A DNA stretch of 64,000 bases from Typha latifolia (lineage: Eukaryota; Streptophyta; Magnoliopsida; Poales; Typhaceae), in NCBI GenBank assembly GCA_019914945.1, contig CM034112.1:6642001-6706000 (forward strand). The letters are read 5' to 3'. Each line of letters begins with the position of its first letter. The first letter of the stretch is position 1. A model generated the notes under the pieces. The model worked only from the letters and a program-made list of their open reading frames with translations. It had not been told where the DNA came from and ran no database searches. The position numbers were made by a program, and so were the translations under genes. Shown piece by piece: positions 53,101 through 64,000 of this stretch.

Positions 53101-56025
53101 TTTTGATATGGGAGGGATATCAAGAAAAGTTCACCCATTGGCCTCACTAGAGGCTAACATTGTATTGGGGACACAATGGATGCAAAGTTTGGGCTCGGTG
53201 ACCTTTGACTTCTTAAAAATGTGGATGGACTTCAAACGAAGTGGCGAACGAGTGCGATTAGACAGAATTCTAATGCAATTAATCCAAAGTCAAGTAGACC
53301 ATACAAAGGAAGAAGAAGTACCCGCTGGTCTGTTCTCCTAAAGGAATATAGCGAGGTGTTTAAAGAACCGTGCATGCCACCGGCTCGACCCCAAGACCAC
53401 CGTATTGAGATTACTCTGAGAGCTGAACCGGCTAACATTACCGGTACCCATTTGTGCAAAAGGGATTACAAGGCTTGTCAAGGAGATGTTGGACAACGGA
53501 ATTATCTAACCGAGTCGGAGCTCGTACTCATCACTGGTGCTCCTAATGTGAAAGGACTGAACATGGCGATTTTGCGTAGACTACCGTGCACTCAATGCCA
53601 TCACGATGAAGGATAGGTATCCCATCCCTGTCGTGGACCTCCTACTTTAGCAAGTTAGACTTGCGAGCTGGCTACCACCAAATTCGCGTGAGGCCTGAGA
53701 ATGTGCACGAGACCACATTTAGCACACATGACGAGCATTATGAGTTCAAGGTCACGCCTTTTGGACTCACTAATGCAACCTCCACCTTCCAAGGGTTGAT
53801 GAATGACGTCTTTAGGGTGTTATTAAGGCGGTTTGTGCTTGTCTTCTTCGATGACATCCTTGTGTACAGGCGTTCATGGAGGGAGTATCTTGTTCACCTT
53901 CACGAAGTATTGCAGATTTTGAAAGACAATGAGTTGAAGGTGAAGGAGTCCAAATGTTTATGGGGCCAGCCGATAGTGGAGTATCTCGGCCACATCATAT
54001 CAGCGGCAGAAGTGGAAGCCGATCCCTCCAAAGTGCAGAACATGGTGCAATTGCAAATCCCAAAGACACTGAAAGAATTACGGGGATTCCTTGGATTGAC
54101 GGGCTATTACCGCTGATTTGTTGCCAACTACGACAAGATCGCCGCCCCTTTGACATCACTATTGAAGAAAGGGGAGTTTCAGTGGACTGAGGCAGCAATG
54201 AAAGCCTTTGAAGAGTTGAAGAAAGCAATGACCACAGCTCCAGTCTTAGCGTTACCCGATTTCACCAAATCTTTTGTGGTGGAATGCAACACATTAGGGA
54301 CTGAAATTGGGGCTGTCCTCATGCCAAAAGGGAGGCCGGTGACGCACATAAGCAAGGCGTTGTCGATGAAGAACCAGATGATGTCTACATATGAGCGAGA
54401 GATGCTAGCCATTATTCATGTTGTCACCAAATAGAGACCATACCTCATAGGGCGGCCATTCGTGATGCACACCGACCAGCGAAATCTTCCTTACTTCCTT
54501 GGGCAATAGATTCACACTCCAGCACAGCAGCAGTGGGTGACAAAGTTGTTAGGCTATGACTACTAATTGGTGTACAAGAAGGAAACTGAGAATTGGGTCG
54601 CCGATGCATTATCACGGCAACCCGAACCGGCTGACCTAGTCATGATTTCTATCCTGGTCTTTCCTTTCCTTTCAAAGATTAGAGCTGCATGTTTGGAAGG
54701 TCCAGAGATGAGGGAACTCATGAAGAAGGTAGAGGAAGAATCATCTAGCTATCCCATATTAGAAGTGAAGGACGGTCTACTACTAGACCGAGGGCGAGTA
54801 CGAGTATCCGCCAAACCCGAACTGTGAGTGAATTTGATTCGCCACTTCCCCGACACTCCTATGGTATGGCACGAGGGAACTTTCATAACCAATAAGAGGT
54901 CGACACAAAATTGTGTATGGGCAGGAGTAAAAAAAGAAGTGTTATCCTATATTCAAGCATGTGAAATCTGTCAATGCGCCAAGGGGACTCGACGAAACCA
55001 ACCTGCAACCCCTACCCATTTCGGAACAAATTTGGGAAGATGTGACGATGGACTTTATTGAAGGACTTCCCCAAGTCAGAGGGCATACAGTGATAATGGT
55101 GGTGGTCGACCGGTTGATGAAGAGTGTGCACTTTTCAGCTCTAGCGCACACGTACACTACAAAGAAGGTAGCAGAAATTTATGTGAAGGAAATAGCCCAG
55201 TTTCATGGAATGTCGAGGTCAATAATTTCATACCATGATTCGATCTTTATGAGTCAATTTTGGCAAGAGTACTTCAAACAGCAAGGTACTGAACTGAAAA
55301 TGAGCTCGGTGTATCATCCGCAAATTGACGGGGAATCCAAAGTCATTAATCGCTGCCTCGACAAACCAAAGAGATGGCTAGCTTACCTACCATGGGCGGA
55401 GTACTCATACAACATGGCTCCCTACACCGCTATTGAGATGACTCCCTTCGAGGTTGTCTATGGGCGCGCGCCCCCAACATTGCGATCCTATGACCGATCG
55501 AGCACACCTAACCATACCAACATAGATCGAGTGCTAGTGGAACGGGATGAAGTACTCAAGCAGCACAAGCTTCACCTAGCAGTTGCATAGAACCAAATGA
55601 AGCAAGTGTATGACCGCAAACACCAGGAAAAAAAGCTATGAAGTTGGCGATTGGGTCTATGTTCGACTCCAACCGTACCGACAAATCTAGGTACGAACTA
55701 TTCAGAACCGAAAGCTAGCACATCGCTTCTTTGGTCCATTTCATATTCTAGGGAAGGTGGGAGCGGTTGCACATAAGCTGGATCTACCCAAATTGTCCCG
55801 AGTTCACCCGGTCTTCCAATTGAGCAAGTTGCGGCAAAACTACCCAAGCTCGAATTGGAGGCAGTTGAGCTCGCTCCACAGAAGGTCCGAGCACGAAGGA
55901 GGGTCAAACGTAAAGGACGCATAGTCACAGAGGTGTTGGTAAGTTAGGTCGGTCAAACATAGGAGCAAGCCACATGGGAATCCGAGGCAACATTAATGGA
56001 CCATTATCTTGAATTTGCACTTTGA
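53101..56025 (+). pseudogene. Ty3/gypsy pol remnant (PR end to chromodomain)
   Basis: Protease C-terminus at 53108-53341 (VLGTQWMQSLGSVTFDF). RT in two pieces, with [16 protein letters not shown] and LVFFDDILVYRRS in the open stretch 53661-54116. RNase H open at 54150-54434 (KSFVVECNTLGTEIGAV, where the D-A-S of RNase H has become N-T-L). Integrase at 54961-55590 (MDFIEGLPQVRGHT; SYHDSIF, where the first Asp of S-D-x-D is Tyr; HPQIDGESKVINR), with about nine residues missing after NRCL. The chromodomain is broken near 55930. A purine tract follows. Confidence 0.85.
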
Positions 56026-56053
56026 GGGCAAAGTGAGCAGAAGTTTAGTGAAA

Positions 56054-56674
56054 TGATGTGAATCGGACCGCACTGAGTCATCTCAAGCATGGATATTACC
56101 TATGGGATTTTTTTCTTATTTTGTTTTAGTTGTTTCTTTAAAAAAAATAAGGATTCTGGATGTCGCGTTCGGACGCAGGGAGGTCGGCTTCGAATGCCCC
56201 TTGCGAAAGCCTACATGTGTTCGCATCGATAGAGAATGCAATTTGTGCGTTCGAACGCGCTCTACCCCGTTCAAACGCATGCGTGAGAACGCCTTCATAT
56301 GTTTGCATCGATAGTTAACGCGAATTGCACATTCGACCCCGTTCGAATGCATTCGGCAAGAATTCATTGCTTCTAGGATTATTATTTGTCATTTTAGCTA
56401 GTTAGGTTAGCCTCTTAAGATGTAAATGCCAACCTAAAGGAGAATTATGAATGAATATTAATTTTCCTTCCCTTTCCTTCCTTCTCTACCCTAATTCCTC
56501 TCCCTCCTCGTTCAAGCCCTAGCCATGTGCCATCTCATCATCAGTTACCTCTAATCCCCCTCAACTGTCGAGTCCTCCCTCCTTCTTGGATCTCAACCAA
56601 CTTCTCCCCCCTTATCCTTATCTCATCAACACCACGTGCCACTCAATCCATCACCATTATCACCCATCTTTTCT
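56054..56674 (+). repeat. 3' LTR of the preceding element, truncated
   Basis: Starts TGATGTGAATCGG. It has a CG-rich palindrome block with CGTTCGAACG and two copies of a TTTGCATCGATAG/TTCGCATCGATAG motif (56220-56350), then a CT-rich middle. It ends near CATCTTTTCT, where a type-A LTR in the other orientation begins. Confidence 0.7.
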
Positions 56675-57492
56675 TGTACCAAAAGGTCGGCTATGGAATG
56701 ATTCCTTTAAGATTTGGATTTATTACAGGAATCAGTCCGTACAATTATGGGAAAATATTCGTCAGATATTATCCTGTAGTCAGACAATTACGAAACCAAG
56801 TGGACTAGATTCATAACTTCCTGATCTACAATTTTCGTATTTACGACCTTCATAGATTCGAACTACAACTGGGACATAAACACAGAATAACGTGGGTGAC
56901 GGTGGTGGTGACGGGTGGAGTGGATGTTAGGGTTATGGATGAGTATGGAGATGAAGGTGGATGGTGGATGTGATTAAGGGAAATAGACAAAGGGAACGAA
57001 GTGGTCGAGATCCCAAAGAAGAGGGGTAACTCGACAGACGAGGAAGATTAAAGTTAGGAGAAACCTTGCCAATGGTAGAGGTGGAAGGATAGTGAACAGG
57101 GAGGAGAGAGATTAGGGTAGATAGATGACAGAGAGGCAAGAAATCAATATTCCAATAGCATAATGAATTTGGCTACCATCCACATATTTATAAAGGCTAG
57201 CCAACAAGTCCTAAAATAATAAGTAACCCTAATTCTAGAGGATTCCCGCCGATCGCGTTCGAATCTATATGTGCGAATGCGATGCAGGCGTTGGAATGCG
57301 GCGTTCGAACTCGTCCGACCGCGTTCAAACACACTTTTTGTGTTCTCTATATTTGCGAACCTAGTGGAGATGTTCGCAAAGGCGTTTCAACGCAACCCGA
57401 CCCCTTCTGCGTTCGAACGCGACCTATAGGAATTTTCTTTTAATAAAAAAAACAACTAATGCAGAAAGAAAAGATCCTAACTAAATGTATCA
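56675..57492 (-). repeat. Type-A LTR in minus orientation
   Basis: On the minus strand it starts TGATACATTTAG at 57492 and runs through the CG-rich block (57420-57250), TTATAAATATG (near 57190), and a GGAGGAGAG-rich middle to GTAGATCAGGAAGTTATG and ATTCCATAGCC near 56690. A possible end is TTTTGGTACA at 56675. There is no internal region of its own on either side, so it is a solo LTR or half of a rearranged element. Confidence 0.72.
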
Positions 57493-58356
57493 CAGACCTA
57501 TGGCATTGAGACCCAATAAAGGCACCTCTGCTGAGGGGAGACCACGGAGATTATAAAATCGGAGGCCAACCCAAACACATCGGTTGGGACTTCTCCAATG
57601 ACCTCCACGGTCAACACAGATTTGATCAAGATGTTCGCAGACATGATGGATACACAATGAGCTATGCAAGCATCGATGGAAGTCATGACTCAAGTCCTCT
57701 TAGGTGCATCGAGGGGTACGGTGGCGATCGAGTTCCCAACTTAAGCCCGGGCTGCACCACCGATGGAACAACATTTTCGCCAAGGGACACTACTTCCACC
57801 ATTCCGTACCAGGCGGGAGGAAGATAATGAAGATCCTACGGGTAGTCATGCCAAGGGCTGGGAGCCCTTGTTGCCTACGTCGCCCAAAAGGCGCAACATA
57901 CCACCGTAGGCTTTTCACCGTGACCGAGCATCAGATCCACCTCTCTAAGATGACGATGATGAGTGGGCAGAATATGAAAAACCAGCAACCCCTCAATACT
58001 ATCCTGGAGATGCTGAATTAAATCCAAGGGAAAGAAGGCCCAATCGACATGAAAAAGACGAACGCGACGTCCGTGCGAAGACTGTTCGCCTTAACTTCAC
58101 GCCCTTCAACGGAGGAGATCCGCTCGATTGGGTTTATCGAATGGAGCAATTCTTCGAGTATCATAGAACACCTAATGGACAAAAGGTGTTGTTAGCATCC
58201 TTTCATCTCGAAGACACCGCCATCGATGGTACTAGGCCACGAATCGAACTCGGCCCTATCGAACGTGGAAGTTCATTGATGCTATTTGCGTCCCATTTGG
58301 ACCCTCCAGTTATGAAGATTTCCAAGCTGCTCTCACCAAGGTAACCAAAGGAATAC
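57493..58356 (+). pseudogene. Ty3/gypsy gag fragment beside an inverted LTR
   Basis: ATG 57500 (MALRPNKGTSAEGRP) opens a broken frame eight bases after the LTR. It reads FADMMDTQ, a region with EEDNEDP and DDDDEWAEYEKPATP, then the gag domain (LNFTPFNGGDPLDWVYRMEQ, QKVLLASFHLEDTAI) to about 58345. No primer binding site is visible between LTR and ATG. It is the same family as the minus-strand gag at 59374-59589. Confidence 0.75.
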
Positions 58357-58640
58357 GGTGCCACCCAATCCATCACCATTATTACTCCTCTTTTCTCTTA
58401 TCACCATCACTCATCATCACCACCTACACCCAAGTCTTGCATGTTTTCGCCCTAGGTGCAGTCAGAATCTATGAAAGACGTGAATACCAGAAACGTAGAT
58501 TAGAAAGTTACGGATCGACCACCACTAGTTTCGTAATTTTCTGACTACGAAAAAATATTCTGAGATTATTTTCCTCCGACTGCACGAACTACTTTCCTGC
58601 ATCCGAGTTTGATCGGGTAGCGAACGCACAGTTCATATCA
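58357..58640 (+). repeat. LTR 3' end fragment
   Basis: Plus-oriented last 284 bp of an A/D-type LTR (CCACCCAATCCATCACC; GTAGATTAGAAAGTTACGG), ending CACAGTTCATATCA at 58640. It resumes at a point overlapping by about 40 bp with the truncated LTR at 56636-56674. The next base on its right is minus-strand protease. Confidence 0.65.
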
Positions 58641-59720
58641 AATGCTATCAAGCCGCACACTCCTCTTGTTGTGCTTGAAGGTAAGGCACATCTCACCAAA
58701 ATCAAAAGTGACTGCCCCTAAGCTCTATAGCCACGTCTACTTCCCGGAATGCAATTGGATACAAGTCCATGGTGATTGAATGCCCTTGGACTCACACTTG
58801 AATATCACTACAAATATTGTCAGCTCGGAGCGTCGTCCCATTGCCAATGATGACATCCAATCCTATCATCGCTTTGGAAGTGAGCCCAATCTTCTGAACT
58901 AGTTGCTCATCTAGGAAGTTGTGAGTACTCCCCATGTCAATAAAGATACACACAGTATGCTTCCTAATGATGTCGTCCATCCGTAGGGTTGTCGACGATG
59001 TCGCAACTCCTAGGTAGGCATGTAAAGAGTTGCCTGCTCGTATCTCGTCCGAGTTTAACTCCTTTTTGGTCACCAGTTGTTGCTTATTCTAGTGTTGGTC
59101 GCCAACAGCTACCTCATCCTCGTGCACATCCTCCTCGAACTACCCATCAATCAGCATTACCATATCAGTCGGCTGTGCACAATAGTGTCCTAGGGTGAAC
59201 TTCTCGTCGCACCGAAAGCACAACCCTTTGGCCTTTCACTCCACCTCGGCAGGTGTTAGAGTTTGCATAAGGGTCCTACGGGCTATTTTCACATCATTGG
59301 AAATGCAAAAAGGTGGCCGCTATCCAGCTGCATGCAAGTAATCCGAGCTATCAAGTGCATGCGTCGACTTTGGTTATGGCTTGCTAGCATGAAAGTCTTT
59401 ATAGCCTGACGATCTGAACCGTTTGTAGACCAAGCAATGAAACTCCGCCCACGTTTTGATTTGCCTATGAGTAATAGCCGACCAAAACCACTGTAACACC
59501 GCATCCTCGAGATGGAAGGAGGCAAGGAGAACCTTTTGGTCCTCCTTCATGTCTTGGAAGATGAAGAATTGTTCCGCACGTAGAGCCAATCAACCAGATC
59601 TCCACATCGAAAAATTGAAAACTCTAATCAAATGGTGTGTCTGCGAATGCCAGTATCGCGGTTGGAGTCAAATCTTGCTCCAACTCAAATTTGAGGTGGG
59701 CGCTCCTTTAGACATACATG
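58641..59720 (-). pseudogene. Ty3/gypsy protease and gag (left of hAT)
   Basis: Minus strand, read right to left: gag domain (EQFFIFQDMKEDQKVLLASF; HLEDAVLQWFWSAI in 59589-59374), zinc knuckle KGLCFRCDEKFTLGHYC near 59230, and protease with CIFIDMGSTHNFLDEQLV (58990-58930) and GLDVIIGNGTTLRAD. The D-M-G in place of D-T/S-G alters the active site. It ends at 58641 where a plus-strand LTR end begins. The gag is interrupted at 59720 by the hAT element. Confidence 0.8.
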
Positions 59721-60164
59721 CAATGAAGCACGGACACGAACATGACACGATACGGACACGGCGATACAACAAATTTTGAAAATATAGGACACAGACACAA
59801 CTTAGGACACGGCAAAATAAAAAAATAAAAAATATATATTATTGATACATCTAAAGTATAAGCTTGCAATATAATAGTGTTAAATACATACATCAAGCTA
59901 TAAGAACTAAGAAGTATCATTCAAAGAATTAAGAAGTATACATCAAGCTGTAAGAACTAATTTAAAGATAATAACAAAATTGAAAGACAATCAAAAGCGT
60001 ACAAAATTCTAAAAAGATATTAGATTATTATTACAAGCCCCAAAAGTGCAAAACATGTCCAACTGTCCAAGTAACTGAGTTCCACGGAAGTTTAAAAATT
60101 AACAATCATTACAAAATAGCAACATAAGGTAGATCATTTATCTTCAACAGCCTCATTGCCTTCA

Positions 60165-62396
60165 TCAACAAAACATTATAGTCTCCAAATCTGGTTCATC
60201 AATTGAGAGATCAGCAAACTCCAACATTCCTACACCATTAAAGTTATCATAAGAATCTCCACCGACATCCCACATCTTGGTCTCCTCTCTCAAATAATTT
60301 GGAGACCTCCTTGATAGAAGGCGAAGATTAGTATGCACATATACTAAATCTTCAGCTCTCTGTGGAGTTAAATTGTTCCTTTTCAATGAATGGATGAAAG
60401 AATAGGTACTCCAGTTCCTCTCACAACCTGAAGAAGACCAAGGTTGCCCAAGTAACCTAAGTGCTAAATTCTGAAGAATAGGAGCAGAAGCACCATGAGC
60501 AACCCACCACATGTTTGGATCAAACTCATTTCTATCTGCTATTGAATCATACTCAGCAAAACTTTTGGTTGATGTGGAGAAACTAGTATACTCTTGGTAT
60601 GCCATTTTTCGTTCTTCTGTATTTGGAAATAACCTTTTTAAGCATTTATTTCTCATATTAGAAATTTCCAAATCGTTATACAGTGGTACACGATTTGGAT
60701 CCTTTTGAATCCATGATGAGCTATAATACCTATTAACATAATCATATAATTAGTAAAGAATAGCAATGAAAGAACAATAAAATTTTTAATCATAAGAAAG
60801 AGGACTATAGAAATTAAATTAACCTTGGATTCAAAGAATGTGCTAAGCAATGTAATGGTGTATTGCTTTTATACCATCTATCCACTAGGATCTTGTGCAC
60901 CATTGAATAAAAAATAGATTCCTCATCTTCTTTCTTGTTTTTATGCATAAATATTGACTGTCTTCACCTTTTCAATCATTGTATCCCACATTTCATATAT
61001 CAAATGTAAATATGGTTTATTTGTATCTACAACCCATAGCATACTGTATATAGGCTCTCTGAAGGCAAGTATATATTCACTTTTATCCCACCAAATGTCA
61101 TCAAGAACTTTATCTTTGACAAATTGTGCTTTGCCAATATCATCTTCCCTATAAGAACTCCATTTATCATTGATTACCATTGATTGAATACCCTTCTTGA
61201 GCTTTCTAAATCTTTTTAACATTATAATCACCAAAGCAAAGTGAGTCTCCACAATAGCAAGCAATTTTAAGTTGACAAATTCATTAAAAATAGCCAATCT
61301 CATTGAATACTGCATGATGAAATTTTTTATGCACATTACATCCCCTGCAATTACTGAAATCCAGCTACACTCTTCAAACACAATCTCATTCGTCTCAATG
61401 TTTTTTGCTGCACATATGTTCTTCAAAGCTAGGTTGAGAGTGTGAACTACACATGGAGTCCAAAAAATGTGAGAAAACCTTACTTCAAGAAGCATCCATG
61501 CTGCCTTACAAATAGGCGCATTACCCGTAACCACTTGGACTACATTATGAGGTCCAACATCTTCAATGATTTTAATGATCAAATTAGAGATAAAAAATTT
61601 TGTCTTTATATTCTACTTCACAATTCACAGCTCTCAAGAACATAGGCCCACTCTCAGTCACAGCTAAAAAATTTATAAGCGGTCTCCTCTATACATCAGT
61701 CCAACCATCACATACAATACTCAGCCCTTTCTCCCCCCATGTGCTTCTAATAGGGTTTAGCAACATTTCAATATTTGCTCTCTTGTTGATTGTAGTTCTC
61801 AACATATTGTAGCCAGGGGGCACAAATCCAGAAATATTATTATTTGCTGCAAATTGAAAAGCTCTAACATAGTGAGGGTTTCTTGCCAGATGAAAAGGAA
61901 ACCCAGTTGATAAAATATTCTTCCAATCTCATAATATAATTGATTGCGAGCACCAGAATTAAATGACTTCTCAATAGGTGTCATTCCTGTTGCTTTTTTT
62001 TTTTATATGTCCCTCCCATATCAAAACTTACACCTCCAACCAAGCTACTAGAAGATGCCGCTTGTCCAAATTTTGGCAAAGGAATTTGTTTAGGCATCGA
62101 ATTTTTAATTCTCAACTCGGCCATATCAACAACCCTTTTCATTTCCATAACATGTTCACTACTCACTTTTGGACAACCTCTAATTCCATGCCCACTAATT
62201 TTCAGCAAATGAGCATTTACTTTACTCTATAATATGAACCCTTGTAGACTTGTTGACAATAATTGCATCTAAAATTATGATTTCCTCCACCTTGTCCCAA
62301 TTTCTCCATCTTAGTAACATATCTCCACAAAGGAGTATTATCATCCACAGAAGATACAGTATTTTGACTAGAATCAGAATTATTTTCAGTATTCAT
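60165..62396 (-). pseudogene. hAT transposase (BED, DUF659, hAT dimerisation)
   Basis: ATG 62396 (MNTENNSDSSQNTV). A BED-type zinc finger follows (FRCNYCQQVYKGSYYRV, then after a stop/shift HLLKISGHGIRGC). Then comes the DUF659-like region (NNISGFVPPGYNM; open stretch 61582-60941 with VVQVVTGNAPICKAAWMLLE and FWTPCVVHTLNLALKN). A probable intron (60822 to about 60731, GTTAAT...TAATAG) precedes the C-terminal part. The hAT dimerisation domain is open at 60671-60165 (WWVAHGASAPILQNLALRLL, then SSGCERNWSTYSFIHSLKRN), ending at TGA 60165-60167. Several shifts, so probably inactive. Confidence 0.85.
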
Positions 62397-62529
62397 TTTT
62401 TTCCAACCGCAATAAAACTACATTAGTAAAGAGATATGTATTAGCAGATTAACAATTTAACAGATAGAGATTAGAGAAGTTTTAATATAATTTAACAATT
62501 TAATAACAGAGATTAAAATAACTAACATA

Positions 62530-62985
62530 AATTTAAATAATTTAACAAATAGAGAGTGAGACAGCGAGAGAGAATGAGAGAGAGAGAGACAGTGAGACAG
62601 AGAGGGACAGCGAGAGAGAAAAACATAGAGAGAATGAGAGAAAGAGGGAGGAAGAGATAGAGCCAGAGAGAGATAATGAGAGAGAGGGAGGGAGGGAGGA
62701 AGAGACACAGAGAGTGAGACAGCGAGAGAGAGAATGAGAGAAAGGGAGAGAGGGAGGAAGAGACAGAGAGAGTGAGACAGCAAGAGAGAGAATGAGAGAA
62801 AGGGAGAGAGGGAGGAAGAGATACAGAATGAGAAAGGGAGAGAGGAAGAGACAGAGAGAGAGAGACAGCGAGAGAGAAGAGAATGAGAGAGGGAGGAAGA
62901 GACAGAGAGAGAGACAGCGAGAGGGAGGAAGGGAGGAAGAGACAGAAAATGCGAGAGAGAGGGAGGGAGGAAGATACATGGAGAG
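62530..62985. repeat. GA-rich tract upstream of the hAT transposase
   Basis: Degenerate (GAGA)n with GACAGCGAGAGAGA and GGGAGGAAGAGACAG units in tandem. It lies between the transposase start and the right end. Ser/Leu frames on the minus strand here are repeat translations. Confidence 0.85.
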
Positions 62986-63350
62986 AGAGATCTACGGGGG
63001 GAGAGAAGAACCTGCGTCCTCGGCGTGCTCAGCTCGCCGCACTCGCTCCATCAACCGTCGCGCCTCGGATCGTCGCTCGGCAGCTGCTTGAGGGTTTTAG
63101 TGTTTCGATCAAATCGAACGATTCCATCGCTCAACGGTGAAGATAAGAAAACAACGGGGTTTAGGTTTTATTATCGGGTTTGGATCTAGGTTAATAACAT
63201 TTTACCGAACCCGACCCAACCCGTTAAATAATATCTAAAATACCGCCCGTGTCCCAATAGTGTCCGATTTTCTTTTCTTTTTTTTGGGAAACTCTAGACA
63301 CATGTCCCACGCGTGTCCGATGCGTGTCCATGTTCGACACATGTCAGACA

Positions 63351-63379
63351 TAGACACCTCTCCCTGGGAGAGGTGTCTA
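63351..63379. repeat. 29-nt palindrome near hAT right end
   Basis: TAGACACCTCTCCC, one T, then its reverse complement GGGAGAGGTGTCTA: perfect 14-nt arms ten bases from the right end of the element. The left end has no equivalent. Confidence 0.9.
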
Positions 63380-63389
63380 TGCTTCATTG

Positions 63390-63942
63390 CATACATGATT
63401 CCTCCGATGTCCTCTATCAGCTCCTCAATCTTTCTCATCATCCCTCCTAACCCAAGGATTGTGATCATCATCGTCTTCAAACCACGCTCCCCGGTGAGGC
63501 CCACCTAGCCTCAACTCAGGCGTGGTCTCTCTCATCCTCGGCCGACTAGTGGAACCATCATGGGGGGGTTCAGTGTGAAAGATCTTAATACCTCATGTCC
63601 TCAGATTGGCCCTTCTCGGATCGCCCGCAACAAATCGACATTTTGTTGCATGATTGTTTGACTCAAAGTTCCGATGGTTCAAGCAAGGATTGTGGAGGTC
63701 TGTCCCAAAGCTTCAATAGACTTTGATAGCATTTCCATATTTGGATCCATGCAGAAGGGTGGAGTAGGCAGCATTGTGTGCATGATCCTCTTGCCATTGG
63801 GTGCCTGTAGGTGGTGTAGAGTTCCTCTCTCCCGCATGCGTACATGTCTTCCTTTCTCCCCCTCGTGTTGCCACGGATCTAGTGGTTAGTGTCATTACGG
63901 ATGCACGCCAACGAAAGCTGGCTCTGATACCACTTTGTTACA
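63390..63942 (-). pseudogene. Gag N-terminus and primer site (right of hAT)
   Basis: Minus-strand continuation of the gag at 58641-59720. Primer site TGGTATCAGAGCC lies at 63932-63920. The reading starts near 63895 and gives short pieces (TGTQWQEDHAHNAA; LGGMMRKIEELIEDIGGIMY at the hAT junction). The last piece is in register with gag sequence left of the hAT, leaving out one copy of the duplication. Confidence 0.75.
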
Positions 63943-64000
63943 TGATACACTTAGTTAGAGTTTTTTCTTATTGCATTAGTTAATTGTTTTCATTAAAATA
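63943..64000 (+). repeat. Start of a type-A LTR, running off the window
   Basis: TGATACACTTAG and the next ~45 bp match the start of LTR type A at 45896 with few differences. It lies beside the primer site of a minus-strand gag, that is, in inverted orientation to the neighbouring internal region. Confidence 0.75.

Larger units (their letters stand above)
59721..63389 (-). mobile_element. hAT transposon with 8-bp target duplication
   Basis: Exact target duplication CATACATG (59713-59720 and 63390-63397). Terminal inverted repeats begin CAATGAAGCA, followed by GGACAC-like bases. Sub-terminal DNA at both ends is full of GGACACG/GTGTCCG motifs, likely transposase binding sites. Total 3,669 bp. 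The transposase gene is on the minus strand. The insertion splits a gag pseudogene. Confidence 0.92.

Noticed and set aside
57704..58021. A 105-codon plus-strand frame
   Set aside because: It is a shifted reading of the gag pseudogene at 57493-58356.
62457..62979. Leu/Ser-rich minus frames of 108 and 145 codons
   Set aside because: Translations of the GA-rich tract in the hAT element.

Overview
The window is nuclear DNA of a flowering plant. It contains a spliced plant-type gene with GT-AG introns, primer binding sites matching plant initiator tRNA-Met, Tekay-like chromoviruses with very long LTRs, and hAT, Mutator-type and LINE elements. The species cannot be named from the sequence. There is no bacterial-style gene organisation, CRISPR array or rRNA. 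Almost everything is decayed Ty3/gypsy retrotransposon, layered by repeated nesting. I find one intact host gene and one host-like pseudogene.

Layout. 1-4775: fragments of one Ty3 family with short LTRs (called type B and C here), partly inverted. 4776-7708: an element whose 658-codon open frame joins protease directly to integrase and chromodomain without reverse transcriptase; its 3' LTR (type D) also serves as the 5' LTR of the next element. That element (7709-15085) is split by a giant solo LTR (9721-14800), which itself contains an LTR-gag fragment of type D and a GA-rich minisatellite. 15086-26371: a minus-strand Ty3 element split in its reverse transcriptase by a complete 9.5-kb Tekay-type element (15929-25455) with an exact 5-bp target duplication.

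26400-34100 is the gene-bearing island. It holds a minus-strand Myb/SANT-like (LIMYB-type) pseudogene disrupted by a 393-bp Mutator-type MITE, a LINE 3' end, an apparently intact three-exon gene for a heavy-metal-associated isoprenylated protein (HIPP), the first exon and promoter of a second HIPP copy, a solo LTR and a copia-type gag fragment.

34100-59700 returns to nested Ty3 elements: gag-protease-integrase deletion derivatives, a nearly complete but decayed element (40411-46675), two further pol remnants, and LTR pieces in both orientations. 59721-63389 is a hAT transposon with an exact 8-bp target duplication, inserted in a minus-strand gag. An LTR of the type-A family begins at 63943 and leaves the window.

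How it fits together. The retroelements do not cooperate as a system. What can be reconstructed is their relative order of insertion, because target duplications and reading frames rejoin across several insertions. The most unusual items are the open protease-integrase frame, the extreme LTR growth by GA-rich repeats, the palindrome-rich U3 regions and the HIPP exon-1 duplicate. LTR type letters (A, B, C, D) are labels used only here.
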